A stretch of 64,000 nucleotides of DNA from Pseudomonas putida (GCF_022627325.1 NZ_JAETZZ010000006.1:124001-188000), one strand, 5' to 3'. Counted from the first letter of the stretch, positions 51,823 through 62,251 are shown. Made by a program: numbers and translations. The notes: generated by a model from the letters alone, not told the origin.

Positions 51823-53430
51823 TCATTCGGTCGGTGTAAGGATCGTATCCTTCGCTTCTGAAAGCAGCCCTGGATAGTCCAGCGTGTAGTGGAGACCCCG
51901 AGATTCCTTGCGTTGCATGGCTGACCTAATCATCAGCTCCGCTACCTGAGCAAGGTTCCTCAGTTCGATCAGGTCCCTACTTACTCGGTAGTTGCTGTAG
52001 AACTCGTCGATCTCGTCCAGCAGCAGGCGCACGCGGTGCTCGGCACGCTGCAGGCGCTTGCTGGTGCGCACGATGCCCACATAGTCCCACATGAACCGCC
52101 GCAGTTCGTCCCAGTTGTGGGCAATGATCACATCCTCATCCGAGTCGGTGACCTGGCTGGCATCCCAGCAGGGCAGGGCTTTGGGCATGGCGATCTGGGC
52201 CAGGCGGTCCTCGATGTCTGCGGCAGCCGAACGGCCGTAGACGAAACACTCGAGCAGCGAGTTGCTGGCCATGCGATTGGCGCCGTGCAGGCCGGTGAAG
52301 CTGGTCTCGCCGATGGCGTACAGGCCCGGGACGTCGGTATGGCCGCGATCGTCGACCACCACCCCACCACAGGTGTAGTGGGCGGCCGGCACTACCGGGA
52401 TCGGTTGGCGGGTGATGTCGATACCGAAGGTCAGGCAGCGCTCATAGACGGTCGGGAAGTGGCTTTTGATGAAGTCGGCCGGTTTGTGCGTGATGTCCAG
52501 GTAGACGCAGTCCACACCCAGGCGCTTCATCTCGTGGTCGATGGCCCGGGCCACGATGTCGCGCGGAGCCAGTTCTTCACGGGGGTCGAAACGCGGCATG
52601 AAGCGCTCACCATTGGGCAGGCGCAGCAGGGCGCCTTCGCCGCGCAGGGCTTCGGTGACCAGGAAGCTTTTGGCTTGCGGATGATAGAGGCAGGTCGGAT
52701 GGAACTGGTTGAATTCCAGATTGGCAACCCGGCAGCCGGCGCGCCAGGCCATGGCGATGCCATCGCCGCAGGCACCATCTGGGTTGCTGGTATACAGGTA
52801 GACCTTGGCGGCACCGCCGGTAGCAAGCACGGTAAAACGCGCGCCGAAGGTATCCACCTCACCACTGTTGCGGTTCAGCACATAGGCGCCCAGGCACCGC
52901 TCGCCGGGCAGGCCAAGGCGCCGCTCGGTAATCAGGTCGACCGCTACGCGTTGCTCGAGCAGTTCGATATTGGGGCGTTTGCGGGCTTGCTCCAGCAACG
53001 TGGTGAAAATGGCCGCGCCCGTGGCGTCGGCGGCATGAATGATGCGCCGGTGGCTGTGCCCGCCTTCGCGGGTCAGGTGAAATTCGAAACCGCCATCGTC
53101 AACGCTGGCGTGCTCATCGCGGGTAAAAGGCACGCCTTGCTCGATCAGCCACTCAATGGCTTCGCGGCTGTGCTCGACGGTGAATCGCACCGCCTCTTCA
53201 TGGCACAGGCCGCCACCGGCGTTGAGGGTGTCTTCGACATGGGACTGCACGGTATCGGAATCGTCCAGCACCGCCGCCACGCCGCCTTGCGCCCAGAAGG
53301 TCGAGCCATTGGCCAGGTCGCCCTTGCTCAGTACGGCGATGCGCAGGTGGGCGGGAAGGTTGAGTGCCAGGCTGAGACCGGCTGCGCCGCTGCCGATCAC
53401 CAGGACATCATGTTGGAATTGTTGGCTCAT
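51823..53430 (-). CDS. nadB: L-aspartate oxidase NadB, with 3' end supplied by the element
   Basis: A 535-aa FAD enzyme that oxidises L-aspartate to iminoaspartate, the first step of NAD synthesis. The N-terminal FAD motif is [15 protein letters not shown], and [43 protein letters not shown] and the C-terminal helical domain are intact. Bases 51823-52006 belong to the integrated element: they encode almost the same 60 residues as the displaced host end (four substitutions plus one extra Glu) but with very different codons. NadB therefore stays full length. Confidence 0.95.
   Translation of the reverse strand: MSQQFQHDVLVIGSGAAGLSLALNLPAHLRIAVLSKGDLANGSTFWAQGGVAAVLDDSDTVQSHVEDTLNAGGGLCHEEAVRFTVEHSREAIEWLIEQGVPFTRDEHASVDDGGFEFHLTREGGHSHRRIIHAADATGAAIFTTLLEQARKRPNIELLEQRVAVDLITERRLGLPGERCLGAYVLNRNSGEVDTFGARFTVLATGGAAKVYLYTSNPDGACGDGIAMAWRAGCRVANLEFNQFHPTCLYHPQAKSFLVTEALRGEGALLRLPNGERFMPRFDPREELAPRDIVARAIDHEMKRLGVDCVYLDITHKPADFIKSHFPTVYERCLTFGIDITRQPIPVVPAAHYTCGGVVVDDRGHTDVPGLYAIGETSFTGLHGANRMASNSLLECFVYGRSAAADIEDRLAQIAMPKALPCWDASQVTDSDEDVIIAHNWDELRRFMWDYVGIVRTSKRLQRAEHRVRLLLDEIDEFYSNYRVSRDLIELRNLAQVAELMIRSAMQRKESRGLHYTLDYPGLLSEAKDTILTPTE
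51988..52006. other. attR core (19 bp) of the nadB element
   Basis: Direct repeat of the attL core, GTAGTTGCTGTAGAACTCG, joined to the uninterrupted nadB body on its right side. The codon style of nadB changes sharply at this point. Confidence 0.92.
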
Positions 53431-53579
53431 GTCGGGACACTAGTAATCTTTGGAGGGGGCACGGCACAATAGTCACGCGTAGATGGCATTGTGAAACTAT
53501 CGTGAATAGCGGCCGGGTTGCCTTTATAGCAGCCTGTGGTGGCCAATTTCCATGCCACTTGCGACGTAAGGGTAATCTT

Positions 53580-53612
53580 CCTGGGAACTTTCCTACATGG
53601 CTGGAAATCCTA
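53580..53612 (+). promoter_or_regulatory. Upstream AlgU-type promoter of algU
   Basis: GAACTT (53585-53590), a 17-base spacer and TCCTA (53608-53612) form a fair match to the AlgU/sigma-E consensus GAACTT-N16/17-TCTGA, about 250 bases before algU. Confidence 0.5.
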
Positions 53613-53779
53613 GGAAGGCTGCCCGTGCGCCATCATTTCGCGCGGCGACGCGAGGCGGCGGCTCTATCCGGGCTGACACCTGCGTATCCGAAACCTGATT
53701 ATCGACGCTGCCGGCCTTGCCCGCGCTGCGTCTTCCGTGCGAGCCAGTCAAGGGCCGCAGGAAACTTGCTTGGAGGAGA

Positions 53780-53807
53780 GAACTTTTGCGAAAAGCCCGA
53801 GTCTATG
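53780..53807 (+). promoter_or_regulatory. Proximal AlgU-type promoter of algU (autoregulation)
   Basis: GAACTT (53780-53785), a 16-base spacer and TCTATG (53802-53807) match the AlgU consensus well, 59 bases upstream of the algU ATG. Confidence 0.75.
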
Positions 53808-53865
53808 TTTGCAAGCCTGAACGATGGCTGATGCAACGCTCCTTCGAGTCCACTGAGGAGTGTTC

Positions 53866-54447
53866 ATGCTAACCCAGGAAGAGGATCAGCAGCTTGTAGA
53901 GCGCGTGCAGCGCGGCGACAGGCGAGCGTTCGATCTGTTGGTGCTGAAGTATCAGCACAAGATTCTCGGGTTGATCGTGCGGTTCGTTCACGATACCCAC
54001 GAGGCCCAGGATGTGGCGCAGGAAGCCTTTATCAAGGCCTACCGTGCGCTTGGCAATTTCCGCGGTGACAGCGCGTTTTATACCTGGCTGTACCGCATCG
54101 CCATCAACACGGCGAAGAACTATCTGGTGTCCCGTGGAAGACGGCCGCCAGACAGCGATGTGAGCTCCGAGGATGCGGAGTTTTACGACGGCGATCATGG
54201 CCTCAAGGATCTCGAGTCCCCAGAACGCTCCCTGTTGCGGGATGAAATCGAAGGCACAGTCCATCGCACCATCCAGCAACTGCCCGAAGATTTGCGCACG
54301 GCACTGACCCTGCGTGAGTTCGACGGGTTGAGTTACGAAGACATTGCCAGTGTCATGCAATGTCCGGTGGGTACCGTGCGCTCTCGAATCTTCCGCGCTC
54401 GGGAGGCCATAGACAAAGCCCTGCAGCCCTTGTTGCAGGAAACCTGA
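53866..54447 (+). CDS. algU: Extracytoplasmic sigma factor AlgU (RpoE/sigma-22)
   Basis: A 193-aa ECF sigma factor for envelope stress and exopolysaccharide control. Region 2 (about 20-90: DVAQEAFIKAYRALGNFRGDSAFYTWLYRIA) and region 4 (about 130-182: LPEDLRTALTLREFDGLSYEDIASVMQCPVGTVRSRI) are complete. ATG 53866 is preferred over GTG 53860. It heads the algU-mucA-mucB-mucD operon and is autoregulated through AlgU-type promoters. Confidence 0.97.
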   Translation: MLTQEEDQQLVERVQRGDRRAFDLLVLKYQHKILGLIVRFVHDTHEAQDVAQEAFIKAYRALGNFRGDSAFYTWLYRIAINTAKNYLVSRGRRPPDSDVSSEDAEFYDGDHGLKDLESPERSLLRDEIEGTVHRTIQQLPEDLRTALTLREFDGLSYEDIASVMQCPVGTVRSRIFRAREAIDKALQPLLQET

Positions 54448-54478
54448 GACAGCGGCGATAGCCAAGAGAGGAACCGCC

Positions 54479-55069
54479 ATGAGTCGTGAAGCTTTGCAGG
54501 AATCGCTGTCCGCGGTAATGGATAACGAAGCGGACGAACTGGAATTGCGACGGGTGCTGAGCGCCGTCGACGATGCCGAAACCCGTGCCACCTGGTCGCG
54601 TTACCAGGTTGCCCGCGCAGCGATGCACAAGGAGCTGTTGCTGCCGAAACTGGATATCGCCTCGGCGGTGTCTGCCGCCCTGGCTGACGAAGCCGTGCCG
54701 GCCAAGGTCAACAAAGGCCCATGGCGCAGCATTGGCCGTCTGGCCGTTGCCGCTTCGGTGACTGTCGCTGTGCTGGCGGGTGTGCGCATGTACAACCAGG
54801 ACGAGATCACCGGTGCCGAACTGGCTGCGCAACAACCTGCCCAGCAGGGCCTGAGCATGCCACAAACTCAGGGTCCAGCCGTTTTGGCAGGCTATAGTGA
54901 AAGCAGTGAGCAACCGACCGGGCCGATGGCCAATGGCGTGCTGCAGAACCAGGCCGGCTGGGATCAGCGTCTGCCGGGCTACCTGCGTCAGCATGCGCAG
55001 GAATCCGCGCTCAAGGGTACTGAAACTGCCCTGCCGTATGCCCGCGCCGCCAGCCTGGAAAACCGCTAA
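54479..55069 (+). CDS. mucA: Anti-sigma factor MucA
   Basis: A 196-aa single-pass inner-membrane protein. The N-terminal cytoplasmic domain that binds AlgU is MSREALQESLSAVMDNEADELELRRVL and onward. The membrane helix is at about residues 83-102 (IGRLAVAASVTVAVLAGVRM), followed by a periplasmic tail bound by MucB. No truncation of the mucoid type is seen. Confidence 0.95.
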   Translation: MSREALQESLSAVMDNEADELELRRVLSAVDDAETRATWSRYQVARAAMHKELLLPKLDIASAVSAALADEAVPAKVNKGPWRSIGRLAVAASVTVAVLAGVRMYNQDEITGAELAAQQPAQQGLSMPQTQGPAVLAGYSESSEQPTGPMANGVLQNQAGWDQRLPGYLRQHAQESALKGTETALPYARAASLENR

Positions 55070-55081
55070 GTAAGGAGGATC

Positions 55082-56047
55082 ATGCGCGCGCTACCTCTCT
55101 TGTCGCTGCTTTTAGGCAGTTGCATGACGGTGCCAGCGTTGGCAGCCAATTCGTCGCCTGAGGCAAGCGAATGGCTGAGCAAGCTGGCACAAGCCGAACA
55201 GAAGCAGAGTTATCAGGGCGCCTTCGTTTACGAACGAAATGGCAGCTTCTCCTCCCACGATATCTGGCATCGGGTGCATGACGGCAAGGTCAGCGAGCGG
55301 CTGTTGCAGCTTGACGGTACCGCTCAGGAAATCGTGCGCGTGGATGGCAAGGTGCAATGTATTGGCGGTGCCTTGGCAAGTGGTGTGAGCGACTTGCCTG
55401 ATGCCGCGCCGCGCATGCTCGACCCCCTCAAGTTGATGAGCTGGTACGACTTGGCTCTAGCAGGCAAGTCACGTGTTGCCGGGCGCGATGCGGTCATTGT
55501 CACCCTGACACCGCGCGACCAGCATCGCTACGCATTCGAATTGCATCTGGACAGCAAGACCGGCCTGCCGCTGCGCTCGTTGATGCTCAACGACAAGGGG
55601 CAATTGCTCGAACGCTTCCAGATGACGCGCCTGGATACCGATGACTTGCCAACCGATGCCGATCTGAAGGCCAGTGCCGCCTGCAAACCGGTGGAGCGGG
55701 TGGCCAGCACCAAGACCGAAGCGGTCGCAGGCTGGCGCTCGGACTGGCTGCCGCCGGGTTTCGAGCTGATCAACAGCGCCGTGCGGCGCGACCCGTCTCG
55801 CAACAGCACCGTCAGCAGTCTCATGTACGACGATGGCCTGGCGCGCTTCTCGGTGTTTCTGGAGCCGGTTACCGAAGATGCCAGTGCCGATGTGCGTACT
55901 CAACTGGGCCCCACCTCTGCCGTTTCACGTCGCCTGAACACGCCCAAGGGCAAGGTGATGGTCACCGTGGTCGGCGAAATTCCGCTGGGTACCGCAGAAC
56001 GCGTCGCACTCTCGATGCGGCCACAGGATGCTCAGGCGCGCCAGTAA
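55082..56047 (+). CDS. mucB: Periplasmic regulator MucB (RseB-like)
   Basis: A 321-aa periplasmic protein with a signal peptide (about 20 residues, ending ALAA) and the MucB/RseB N-terminal large domain (WLSKLAQAEQKQSYQGAFVYERNGSFSSHDIWH) and C-terminal domain (WRSDWLPPGFELINS). It protects MucA from proteolysis. AAGGAGGA precedes the ATG, 12 bases after mucA. Confidence 0.95.
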   Translation: MRALPLLSLLLGSCMTVPALAANSSPEASEWLSKLAQAEQKQSYQGAFVYERNGSFSSHDIWHRVHDGKVSERLLQLDGTAQEIVRVDGKVQCIGGALASGVSDLPDAAPRMLDPLKLMSWYDLALAGKSRVAGRDAVIVTLTPRDQHRYAFELHLDSKTGLPLRSLMLNDKGQLLERFQMTRLDTDDLPTDADLKASAACKPVERVASTKTEAVAGWRSDWLPPGFELINSAVRRDPSRNSTVSSLMYDDGLARFSVFLEPVTEDASADVRTQLGPTSAVSRRLNTPKGKVMVTVVGEIPLGTAERVALSMRPQDAQARQ

Positions 56048-56223
56048 TGGCGCCCTTTTTCGGCTCATGCCAAGGCGCACGGACATGCAGCTGAAATGAA
56101 ATTAAAGCATTGTCATTTGCAATCCATCTGTAAATTTTCTATAGGTCAGGCTTCTTGGAGTCTGACCTTTCCTGCTTTTGCAGGCGGTCTTATGTTAACT
56201 ACGCTCGTTGTGACGGGAGCCGT

Positions 56224-57663
56224 ATGTCAATACCACGCTTGAAATCCTATCTATCGATGTTCGCCGCCGTGCTGATGCTCGGCCAGGTGCTGACTGCCCA
56301 GGCCGAGGAAGCCTTGCCTGACTTCACTACTCTGGTCGAGCAGGCCTCGCCGGCAGTGGTCAACATCAGTACCAAGCAAAAACTGCCGGACCGCCGTATT
56401 GCTGCCGGGCAGATGCCGGACCTCGAAGGGTTGCCGCCGATGTTCCGTGAGTTCTTCGAGCGCAACATACCGCAGCAGCCGCGCTCGCCCCGAGGTGACC
56501 GTCAGCGTGAGGCCCAGTCGCTGGGTTCAGGCTTCATCATTTCCAGTGACGGCTATGTGCTGACCAACAACCACGTGGTTGCCGATGCCGACGAGATCAT
56601 CGTCCGTCTGTCGGATCGCAGCGAGCTGCAGGCCAAGCTGGTCGGCACCGACCCGCGCACCGACGTGGCCCTGCTCAAGGTCGACGGCAAGAACCTGCCC
56701 ACCGTCAAACTGGGCGACTCCGAGAAGCTCAAGGTGGGTGAGTGGGTGTTGGCCATCGGTTCGCCGTTCGGTTTCGATCATTCGGTGACCAAAGGGATCG
56801 TCAGCGCCAAAGGCCGCACCCTGCCCAATGACACCTATGTGCCCTTCATTCAGACCGACGTAGCCATCAACCCGGGCAACTCCGGTGGGCCGCTGTTCAA
56901 CATGAATGGCGAAGTCGTGGGTATCAACTCGCAGATCTTCACCCGTTCGGGTGGTTTCATGGGGCTGTCGTTCGCCATCCCGATCGATGTCGCCCTCGAT
57001 GTTTCCAATCAGTTGAAGAAAGACGGCAAGGTCAGCCGCGGCTGGCTGGGTGTGGTCATTCAGGAGGTCAACAAGGACCTGGCTGAATCCTTCGGCCTCG
57101 ACAAGCCGGCCGGCGCCCTGGTGGCGCAGGTGCTGGAAGATGGCCCGGCAGCCAAGAGCGGCCTGCAGGTGGGCGACGTGATCCTGAGCATGAACGGCCA
57201 ACCGATTGTCATGTCGGCCGACCTGCCACACTTGGTCGGCACCCTGAAAGCTGGCGCCAAGGCCAAGCTGGAAATCATCCGCAATGGCAAGCGCCAGAAC
57301 CTGGATGTGACCATTGGTGCGATGCCTGATGACGATGCCGATATCGGTACCGGCACGGGTGCCGATGGCAGTGCCGAGCGCAGCAGCAACCGCCTGGGTG
57401 TGTCCGTCTCCGACCTGACTGCCGAGCAGAAGAAGTCCCTGGAGCTCAAGGGTGGCGTGGTCATCAAAGAAGTCCAGGATGGCCCGGCTGCCATGATTGG
57501 CCTGCGTCCAGGTGACGTGATCAGCCACTTGAACAACCAGGCGATCGCCTCGGCCAAGCAGTTCACCGAAATTGCCAAGGAGCTGCCGAAGAACCGTTCG
57601 GTATCCATGCGCGTGCTGCGCCAGGGCCGTGCCAGCTTCATCACCTTCAAGCTGGCCGAATAA
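56224..57663 (+). CDS. mucD: Periplasmic serine protease MucD (DegP/HtrA family)
   Basis: A 479-aa protease/chaperone with a signal peptide (ending AQAEEA), trypsin-like domain with the triad His (LTNNHVVADAD), Asp (RTDVALLKVD) and Ser (NPGNSGGPLFN), and two PDZ domains (about 285-370 and 390-470). It follows mucB by 176 bases; no mucC lies between, unlike in P. aeruginosa. ATG 56224 has GGGAG upstream. A terminator follows. Confidence 0.95.
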   Translation: MSIPRLKSYLSMFAAVLMLGQVLTAQAEEALPDFTTLVEQASPAVVNISTKQKLPDRRIAAGQMPDLEGLPPMFREFFERNIPQQPRSPRGDRQREAQSLGSGFIISSDGYVLTNNHVVADADEIIVRLSDRSELQAKLVGTDPRTDVALLKVDGKNLPTVKLGDSEKLKVGEWVLAIGSPFGFDHSVTKGIVSAKGRTLPNDTYVPFIQTDVAINPGNSGGPLFNMNGEVVGINSQIFTRSGGFMGLSFAIPIDVALDVSNQLKKDGKVSRGWLGVVIQEVNKDLAESFGLDKPAGALVAQVLEDGPAAKSGLQVGDVILSMNGQPIVMSADLPHLVGTLKAGAKAKLEIIRNGKRQNLDVTIGAMPDDDADIGTGTGADGSAERSSNRLGVSVSDLTAEQKKSLELKGGVVIKEVQDGPAAMIGLRPGDVISHLNNQAIASAKQFTEIAKELPKNRSVSMRVLRQGRASFITFKLAE

Positions 57664-57680
57664 GCCGGCTTGTCAGTCGC

Positions 57681-57706
57681 AAAGGGCAGCTTCGGCTGCC
57701 CTTTTT
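57681..57706 (+). terminator. Rho-independent terminator after mucD
   Basis: Stem GGGCAGC-TTCG-GCTGCCC, extended by an A/T pair at its base, followed by TTTTT. It ends the algU operon 20 bases after mucD. Confidence 0.95.
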
Positions 57707-57845
57707 CATGAACGTTCACAATTATTGGGGGCACTCAGCCTGTATCGTGCGTCAGAGGAATCTCCCATATCCCTGCTGGTTGAGGTACAATTCCCGGCTA
57801 TTTTTCGGCGGGCGTCCGGCTCGCAGCCTTTTCGAGTGTTGACCC

Positions 57846-59645
57846 GTGAGTGATTTGAGTCATATCCGCAATTTCTCCATCATCGCCCACATCGACCATG
57901 GCAAGTCGACGCTGGCCGACCGTTTCATCCAGTTGTGCGGTGGCCTGACGGCACGCGAAATGGAAGCTCAGGTTCTCGACTCCATGGACTTGGAGCGCGA
58001 ACGCGGGATCACCATCAAAGCCCACAGCGTCACGCTTCACTACAAGGCGCTGGACGGCAAGACCTACCAGCTGAACTTCATCGATACCCCCGGCCACGTC
58101 GACTTCACCTATGAAGTCTCGCGTTCCCTGGCGGCGTGTGAGGGTGCGCTGCTGGTGGTGGACGCCGGCCAGGGCGTCGAAGCCCAGTCCGTCGCCAACT
58201 GCTACACCGCCATCGAGCAAGGCCTTGAGGTCATGCCGGTCCTGAACAAGATGGACCTGCCCCAGGCCGACCCTGATCGGGTCAAGGACGAGATCGAGAA
58301 GATCATCGGCATCGACGCCACCGATGCAGTAGCGTGCAGTGCCAAGAGCGGCATGGGCGTCGACGAGGTGCTCGAGCGTCTGGTCCACACCATCCCCGCG
58401 CCTGTGGGCGAAATCGATGCCCCGTTGCAGGCGTTGATCATCGACTCCTGGTTCGACAACTACCTGGGCGTGGTTTCGTTGGTGCGCGTGCGCCAGGGCC
58501 GCGTCAAAAAGGGCGACAAGATCCTGGTCAAGTCCACCGGCAAGGTGCACCTGGTCGACAGCGTGGGTGTGTTCACCCCGAAACATACCCAGACCGCTGA
58601 CCTGAAAGCCGGTGAAGTTGGCTTCATCATTGCCAGCATCAAGGACATCCATGGTGCGCCGGTCGGCGACACCCTGACCCTGTCCTCGACCCCCGAGGTC
58701 GAAATGCTGGCAGGCTTCAAGAAGATTCAGCCGCAGGTTTATGCCGGCCTGTTCCCGGTCAGCTCCGACGATTTCGAGGACTTCCGCGACGCCCTGCAGA
58801 AGCTGACCCTGAACGACTCGTCGCTGCAGTACATGCCCGAGAGCTCCGACGCACTGGGCTTCGGCTTCCGTTGCGGCTTCCTGGGCATGCTGCACATGGA
58901 GATCATCCAGGAGCGCCTGGAGCGCGAGTACGACCTGGACCTGATCACCACCGCGCCAAGCGTGATCTACGAGCTGGAACTCAAGACCGGCGAAACCATC
59001 GTGGTCGACAACCCGTCCAAGCTGCCTGATGTTTCGTCTGTCACCGACTTCCGCGAGCCGATCGTCACCGCGACCATCCTGGTGCCGCAGGAGCACCTGG
59101 GCAACGTCATCACCCTGTGCATCGAGAAGCGTGGGGTACAGCGCGACATGCAGTTCCTCGGCAGCCAGGTGCAGGTGCGTTATGACATGCCGATGAACGA
59201 AGTGGTGCTGGACTTCTTCGACCGCCTCAAGTCGACCAGCCGCGGCTATGCTTCGCTGGACTATCATTTCGATCGCTATCAATCGGCTAACCTCGTCAAG
59301 CTGGATGTACTGATCAACGGCGACAAGGTCGATGCCCTGGCATTGATCGTGCACCGCGACAACGCGGCCTACAAAGGCCGTGCGTTGACCGAGAAGATGA
59401 AGGAACTGATCCCGCGGCAGATGTTCGATGTGGCGATCCAGGCAGCCATTGGCGGCCAGATCATTGCGCGGACAACCGTCAAGGCGCTCAGAAAGAACGT
59501 ACTGGCCAAGTGCTACGGTGGTGACGTCAGCCGTAAGAAAAAGCTGCTGGAGAAGCAGAAGGCCGGTAAGAAACGCATGAAACAGGTGGGCAACGTGGAG
59601 ATTCCACAAGAAGCCTTCCTCGCCGTGCTCAGGTTGGATAGCTAG
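57846..59645 (+). CDS. lepA: Elongation factor 4 LepA
   Basis: A 599-aa translational GTPase that back-translocates stalled ribosomes. The start is GTG 57846 ([25 protein letters not shown]). G1 is AHIDHGKS, G3 DTPGHVDF, G4 NKMD and G5 SAKSG; the C-terminal LepA-specific domain ends with [19 protein letters not shown]. Length is standard. Confidence 0.97.
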   Translation: MSDLSHIRNFSIIAHIDHGKSTLADRFIQLCGGLTAREMEAQVLDSMDLERERGITIKAHSVTLHYKALDGKTYQLNFIDTPGHVDFTYEVSRSLAACEGALLVVDAGQGVEAQSVANCYTAIEQGLEVMPVLNKMDLPQADPDRVKDEIEKIIGIDATDAVACSAKSGMGVDEVLERLVHTIPAPVGEIDAPLQALIIDSWFDNYLGVVSLVRVRQGRVKKGDKILVKSTGKVHLVDSVGVFTPKHTQTADLKAGEVGFIIASIKDIHGAPVGDTLTLSSTPEVEMLAGFKKIQPQVYAGLFPVSSDDFEDFRDALQKLTLNDSSLQYMPESSDALGFGFRCGFLGMLHMEIIQERLEREYDLDLITTAPSVIYELELKTGETIVVDNPSKLPDVSSVTDFREPIVTATILVPQEHLGNVITLCIEKRGVQRDMQFLGSQVQVRYDMPMNEVVLDFFDRLKSTSRGYASLDYHFDRYQSANLVKLDVLINGDKVDALALIVHRDNAAYKGRALTEKMKELIPRQMFDVAIQAAIGGQIIARTTVKALRKNVLAKCYGGDVSRKKKLLEKQKAGKKRMKQVGNVEIPQEAFLAVLRLDS

Positions 59646-59650
59646 GTCCT

Positions 59651-60505
59651 ATGTCGCTAAATTTCCCGCTGTTGCTAGTCATCGCCGTAGCCGTTTGCGG
59701 TCTGTTGGGCTTGATCGACCTGCTGTTCCTGGCTCCGCGCCGGCGGGCGGCGGTCGCCAACTACCAGGGTAGTGTCACTCAGCCAGAAATGGCGGTGGTC
59801 GAGCGCCTGAACAAGGAACCGCTGCTGGTCGAGTACGGTAAGTCGTTCTTCCCGGTGCTGTTCATCGTACTGGTGCTGCGCTCTTTCCTTGTGGAGCCGT
59901 TCCAGATTCCTTCGGGGTCGATGAAACCGACCCTGGAAGTGGGCGATTTCATCCTGGTGAACAAGTTCTCGTATGGCATTCGCCTGCCGGTGATCGACAA
60001 GAAGGTCATCGAGGTGGGTGACCCGCAACGCGGTGATGTGATGGTGTTCCGCTACCCAAGCGACCCGAACGTCAATTACATCAAGCGTGTGGTGGGCCTG
60101 CCAGGCGACCAGATCCGCTACACCAGCGACAAGCGGCTGTTCGTCAATGGCCAGCCAGTGGCCGAGCAATTGGTCGGTGCCGAGCCAGGAACCCTGGGCA
60201 GCGCCGAGCTGTTCAAGGAAAAGCTTGGCGAAACCGAGCACTTGATCCGCAAGGAAATGACCCGTTATCGCATGCCGCCGGACCAGCAGTGGACCGTGCC
60301 GGCTGGCCATTACTTCATGATGGGCGACAACCGCGACAACTCCAACGACAGCCGTTACTGGGATGACCCGAACATTCCCAAGGAACTGCACGGCATGGTT
60401 CCGGACCGGAACATTGTCGGCAAGGCCTTCGCGGTCTGGATGAGCTGGCCAGAGCCAAAGCTCAGCCACTTGCCCAACCTGTCGCGGGTCGGCCTGATCC
60501 ATTGA
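59651..60505 (+). CDS. lepB: Signal peptidase I LepB
   Basis: A 284-aa inner-membrane peptidase that removes signal peptides from secreted proteins. Two N-terminal membrane helices are followed by the catalytic Ser90 (IPSGSMKPTL) and catalytic Lys (NYIKRVVGLPGD), with the family ending MGDNRDNSNDSRYWD. It starts 5 bases after lepA. Confidence 0.96.
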   Translation: MSLNFPLLLVIAVAVCGLLGLIDLLFLAPRRRAAVANYQGSVTQPEMAVVERLNKEPLLVEYGKSFFPVLFIVLVLRSFLVEPFQIPSGSMKPTLEVGDFILVNKFSYGIRLPVIDKKVIEVGDPQRGDVMVFRYPSDPNVNYIKRVVGLPGDQIRYTSDKRLFVNGQPVAEQLVGAEPGTLGSAELFKEKLGETEHLIRKEMTRYRMPPDQQWTVPAGHYFMMGDNRDNSNDSRYWDDPNIPKELHGMVPDRNIVGKAFAVWMSWPEPKLSHLPNLSRVGLIH

Positions 60506-60512
60506 TACCCTT

Positions 60513-60537
60513 CGGCGCTGTCCAGCAGACAGCGCCG
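60513..60537 (+). terminator. Hairpin between lepB and rnc
   Basis: A perfect 10-bp stem CGGCGCTGTC / GACAGCGCCG with a CAGCA loop, 8 bases after lepB, no T run. It could attenuate transcription or be cut by RNase III, whose own mRNA leader is a known target in E. coli. Both roles are inference. Confidence 0.55.
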
Positions 60538-60666
60538 AATGCATTTCTGACATAGGCTGTGTTCTCAGGGATCGAGAGATTCGTTGCTCGCCGCGACGGG
60601 CCACAGCCAAACAGTCTTTCAGGATGTTGATTTGAACAACGCGTTGAACAACCAGCGGGTGGCTGC

Positions 60667-61356
60667 ATGAGTGCTTCCCTTGCCCGTCTCGAGCGCAAGC
60701 TCGGTTACACCTTCAAAGACCAGGACCAGATGGTGCTGGCCCTGACCCATCGCAGCTACGCCGGGCGCAACAATGAGCGCCTGGAGTTTCTTGGCGATGC
60801 CATTCTCAACTTCGTGGCCGGCGAGGCGCTGTTCGAGCGCTTCCCGCAGGCCCGCGAAGGTCAGTTGTCGCGCTTGCGTGCCCGTCTGGTCAAGGGTGAG
60901 ACCCTGGCCCGTCTGGCCCGTGGTTTCGACCTGGGTGAGTACCTGCGCCTGGGCTCCGGTGAGCTCAAGAGCGGCGGTTTCCGCCGCGAGTCGATCCTGG
61001 CCGACGCCCTCGAAGCCCTGATCGGCGCCATCTATCTTGATGCCGACATGCAGACCGCCCGCGAGCGCGTGCTGGCCTGGCTGACCGACGAGTTCGAAAG
61101 CCTGACCCTGGTCGATACCAACAAAGACCCGAAAACCCGCCTGCAGGAGTTTCTGCAGTCGCGTAGCTGTGAGCTGCCTCGCTACGAGGTGGTGGACATC
61201 CAGGGCGAACCGCACTGCCGTACCTTCTTCGTCGAATGCGAAGTGGTGCTGCTGAACAACAAGAGCCGTGGCCAGGGCGTGAGCCGGCGTATTGCCGAGC
61301 AAGTCGCCGCCGCCGCCGCATTGATCGCCCTGGGCGTGGAGAATGGCAATGACTGA
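60667..61356 (+). CDS. rnc: Ribonuclease III
   Basis: A 229-aa double-strand-specific RNase. The signature [21 protein letters not shown] (about residues 37-57) carries the catalytic acids, with [15 protein letters not shown] as the second acidic site; the C-terminal dsRNA-binding domain ends the protein. It overlaps era by 8 bases. Confidence 0.97.
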   Translation: MSASLARLERKLGYTFKDQDQMVLALTHRSYAGRNNERLEFLGDAILNFVAGEALFERFPQAREGQLSRLRARLVKGETLARLARGFDLGEYLRLGSGELKSGGFRRESILADALEALIGAIYLDADMQTARERVLAWLTDEFESLTLVDTNKDPKTRLQEFLQSRSCELPRYEVVDIQGEPHCRTFFVECEVVLLNNKSRGQGVSRRIAEQVAAAAALIALGVENGND

Positions 61357-62251
61357 GAACAATCCGACCCGCTGCGGCTACGTGGCCATCGTCGGCCGCC
61401 CCAACGTGGGCAAGTCCACCTTGCTCAACCATATCCTCGGCCAGAAGCTGGCGATCACCTCGCGCAAGCCACAGACTACCCGCCACAACATGCTCGGCAT
61501 CAAGACCGAGGGTGATGTGCAGGCCATCTATGTCGATACCCCCGGCATGCACAAGGCCAACGACAAGGCCTTGAACCGCTACATGAACCGCAATGCCTCG
61601 GCGGCCCTCAAGGACGTCGATGTGGTGATCTTCGTGGTTGACCGTACGCGCTGGACCGATGAGGACCAACTGGTGCTCGAACGCGTTCAGTACGTGACCG
61701 GCCCGCTGATCATTGCCGTCAACAAAACCGACCGCATGGACGAGAAAGCCGAGCTGATCCCGCACCTGCAGTGGCTGCAGGAGCAACTGCCCAATGCCGA
61801 GGTGGTACCCATCTCTGCCCAGCAAGGTCACAACCTCGACGCACTGGAGGCGCTGATCGCCAAGCACCTGCCGGAAAACGATCACTTCTTCCCGGAAGAC
61901 CAGATCACCGACCGCAGCAGCCGTTTCCTGGCCGCTGAACTGGTGCGTGAGAAAATCATGCGCCAGCTGGGTGCTGAGTTGCCCTACCAGATCACCGTGG
62001 AGATCGAGGAGTTCAAGCAGCAGGGTCATGTGCTGCACATCCATGCGCTGATCCTGGTTGAACGTGATGGCCAGAAGAAGATCATCATTGGCGACAAGGG
62101 CGAGCGCATCAAACGCATCGGCTCCGACGCCCGCAAGGACATGGAAACCCTGTTCGACGCCAAGGTCATGCTCAACCTCTGGGTCAAGGTCAAAGGCGGC
62201 TGGTCCGATGACGAGCGCGCACTGCGCTCGCTGGGCTACGGCGACCTGTAA
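61349..62251 (+). CDS. era: GTPase Era
   Basis: A 300-aa GTPase that aids 30S maturation. The GTPase motifs are [18 protein letters not shown] and SAQ; the C-terminal KH domain has [19 protein letters not shown] chose ATG 61349 because GGAG sits 7 bases upstream; ATG 61343 in frame is too close to it. Confidence 0.96.
   Translation: MTENNPTRCGYVAIVGRPNVGKSTLLNHILGQKLAITSRKPQTTRHNMLGIKTEGDVQAIYVDTPGMHKANDKALNRYMNRNASAALKDVDVVIFVVDRTRWTDEDQLVLERVQYVTGPLIIAVNKTDRMDEKAELIPHLQWLQEQLPNAEVVPISAQQGHNLDALEALIAKHLPENDHFFPEDQITDRSSRFLAAELVREKIMRQLGAELPYQITVEIEEFKQQGHVLHIHALILVERDGQKKIIIGDKGERIKRIGSDARKDMETLFDAKVMLNLWVKVKGGWSDDERALRSLGYGDL

Larger units (their letters stand above)
45564..52006 (+). mobile_element. 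Integrative element in nadB with phage-type promoters (putative T7-like phage satellite)
   Basis: A 6.4-kb insertion bounded by 19-base direct repeats. In order it holds: integrase, small membrane protein, phage promoter 1, a 211-aa unknown, a 110-aa unknown, phage promoter 2, a 133-aa unknown, a capsid-like protein, a Rha-family protein, a 72-aa unknown, a 26-aa microprotein, and a recoded nadB 3' end. All element genes except the nadB end lie on the plus strand with strong GGAG-type ribosome sites. GC is visibly lower than the host's. No polymerase, terminase, portal, lysis or conjugation gene is seen, so it depends on a helper or is a remnant. Confidence 0.88.

Noticed and set aside
52036..53472. 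478-codon plus-strand frame opposite nadB
   Set aside because: Antisense shadow; nadB on the minus strand has full FAD-binding and active-site motifs.
53502..53831. 109-codon frame in the nadB-algU gap
   Set aside because: It runs across both AlgU-type promoters, has no ribosome site and no family features; the region is regulatory.
57798..59609. 603-codon minus-strand frame opposite lepA
   Set aside because: The opposite strand is unmistakably LepA with all GTPase motifs; the antisense protein has no recognisable domain or ribosome site.
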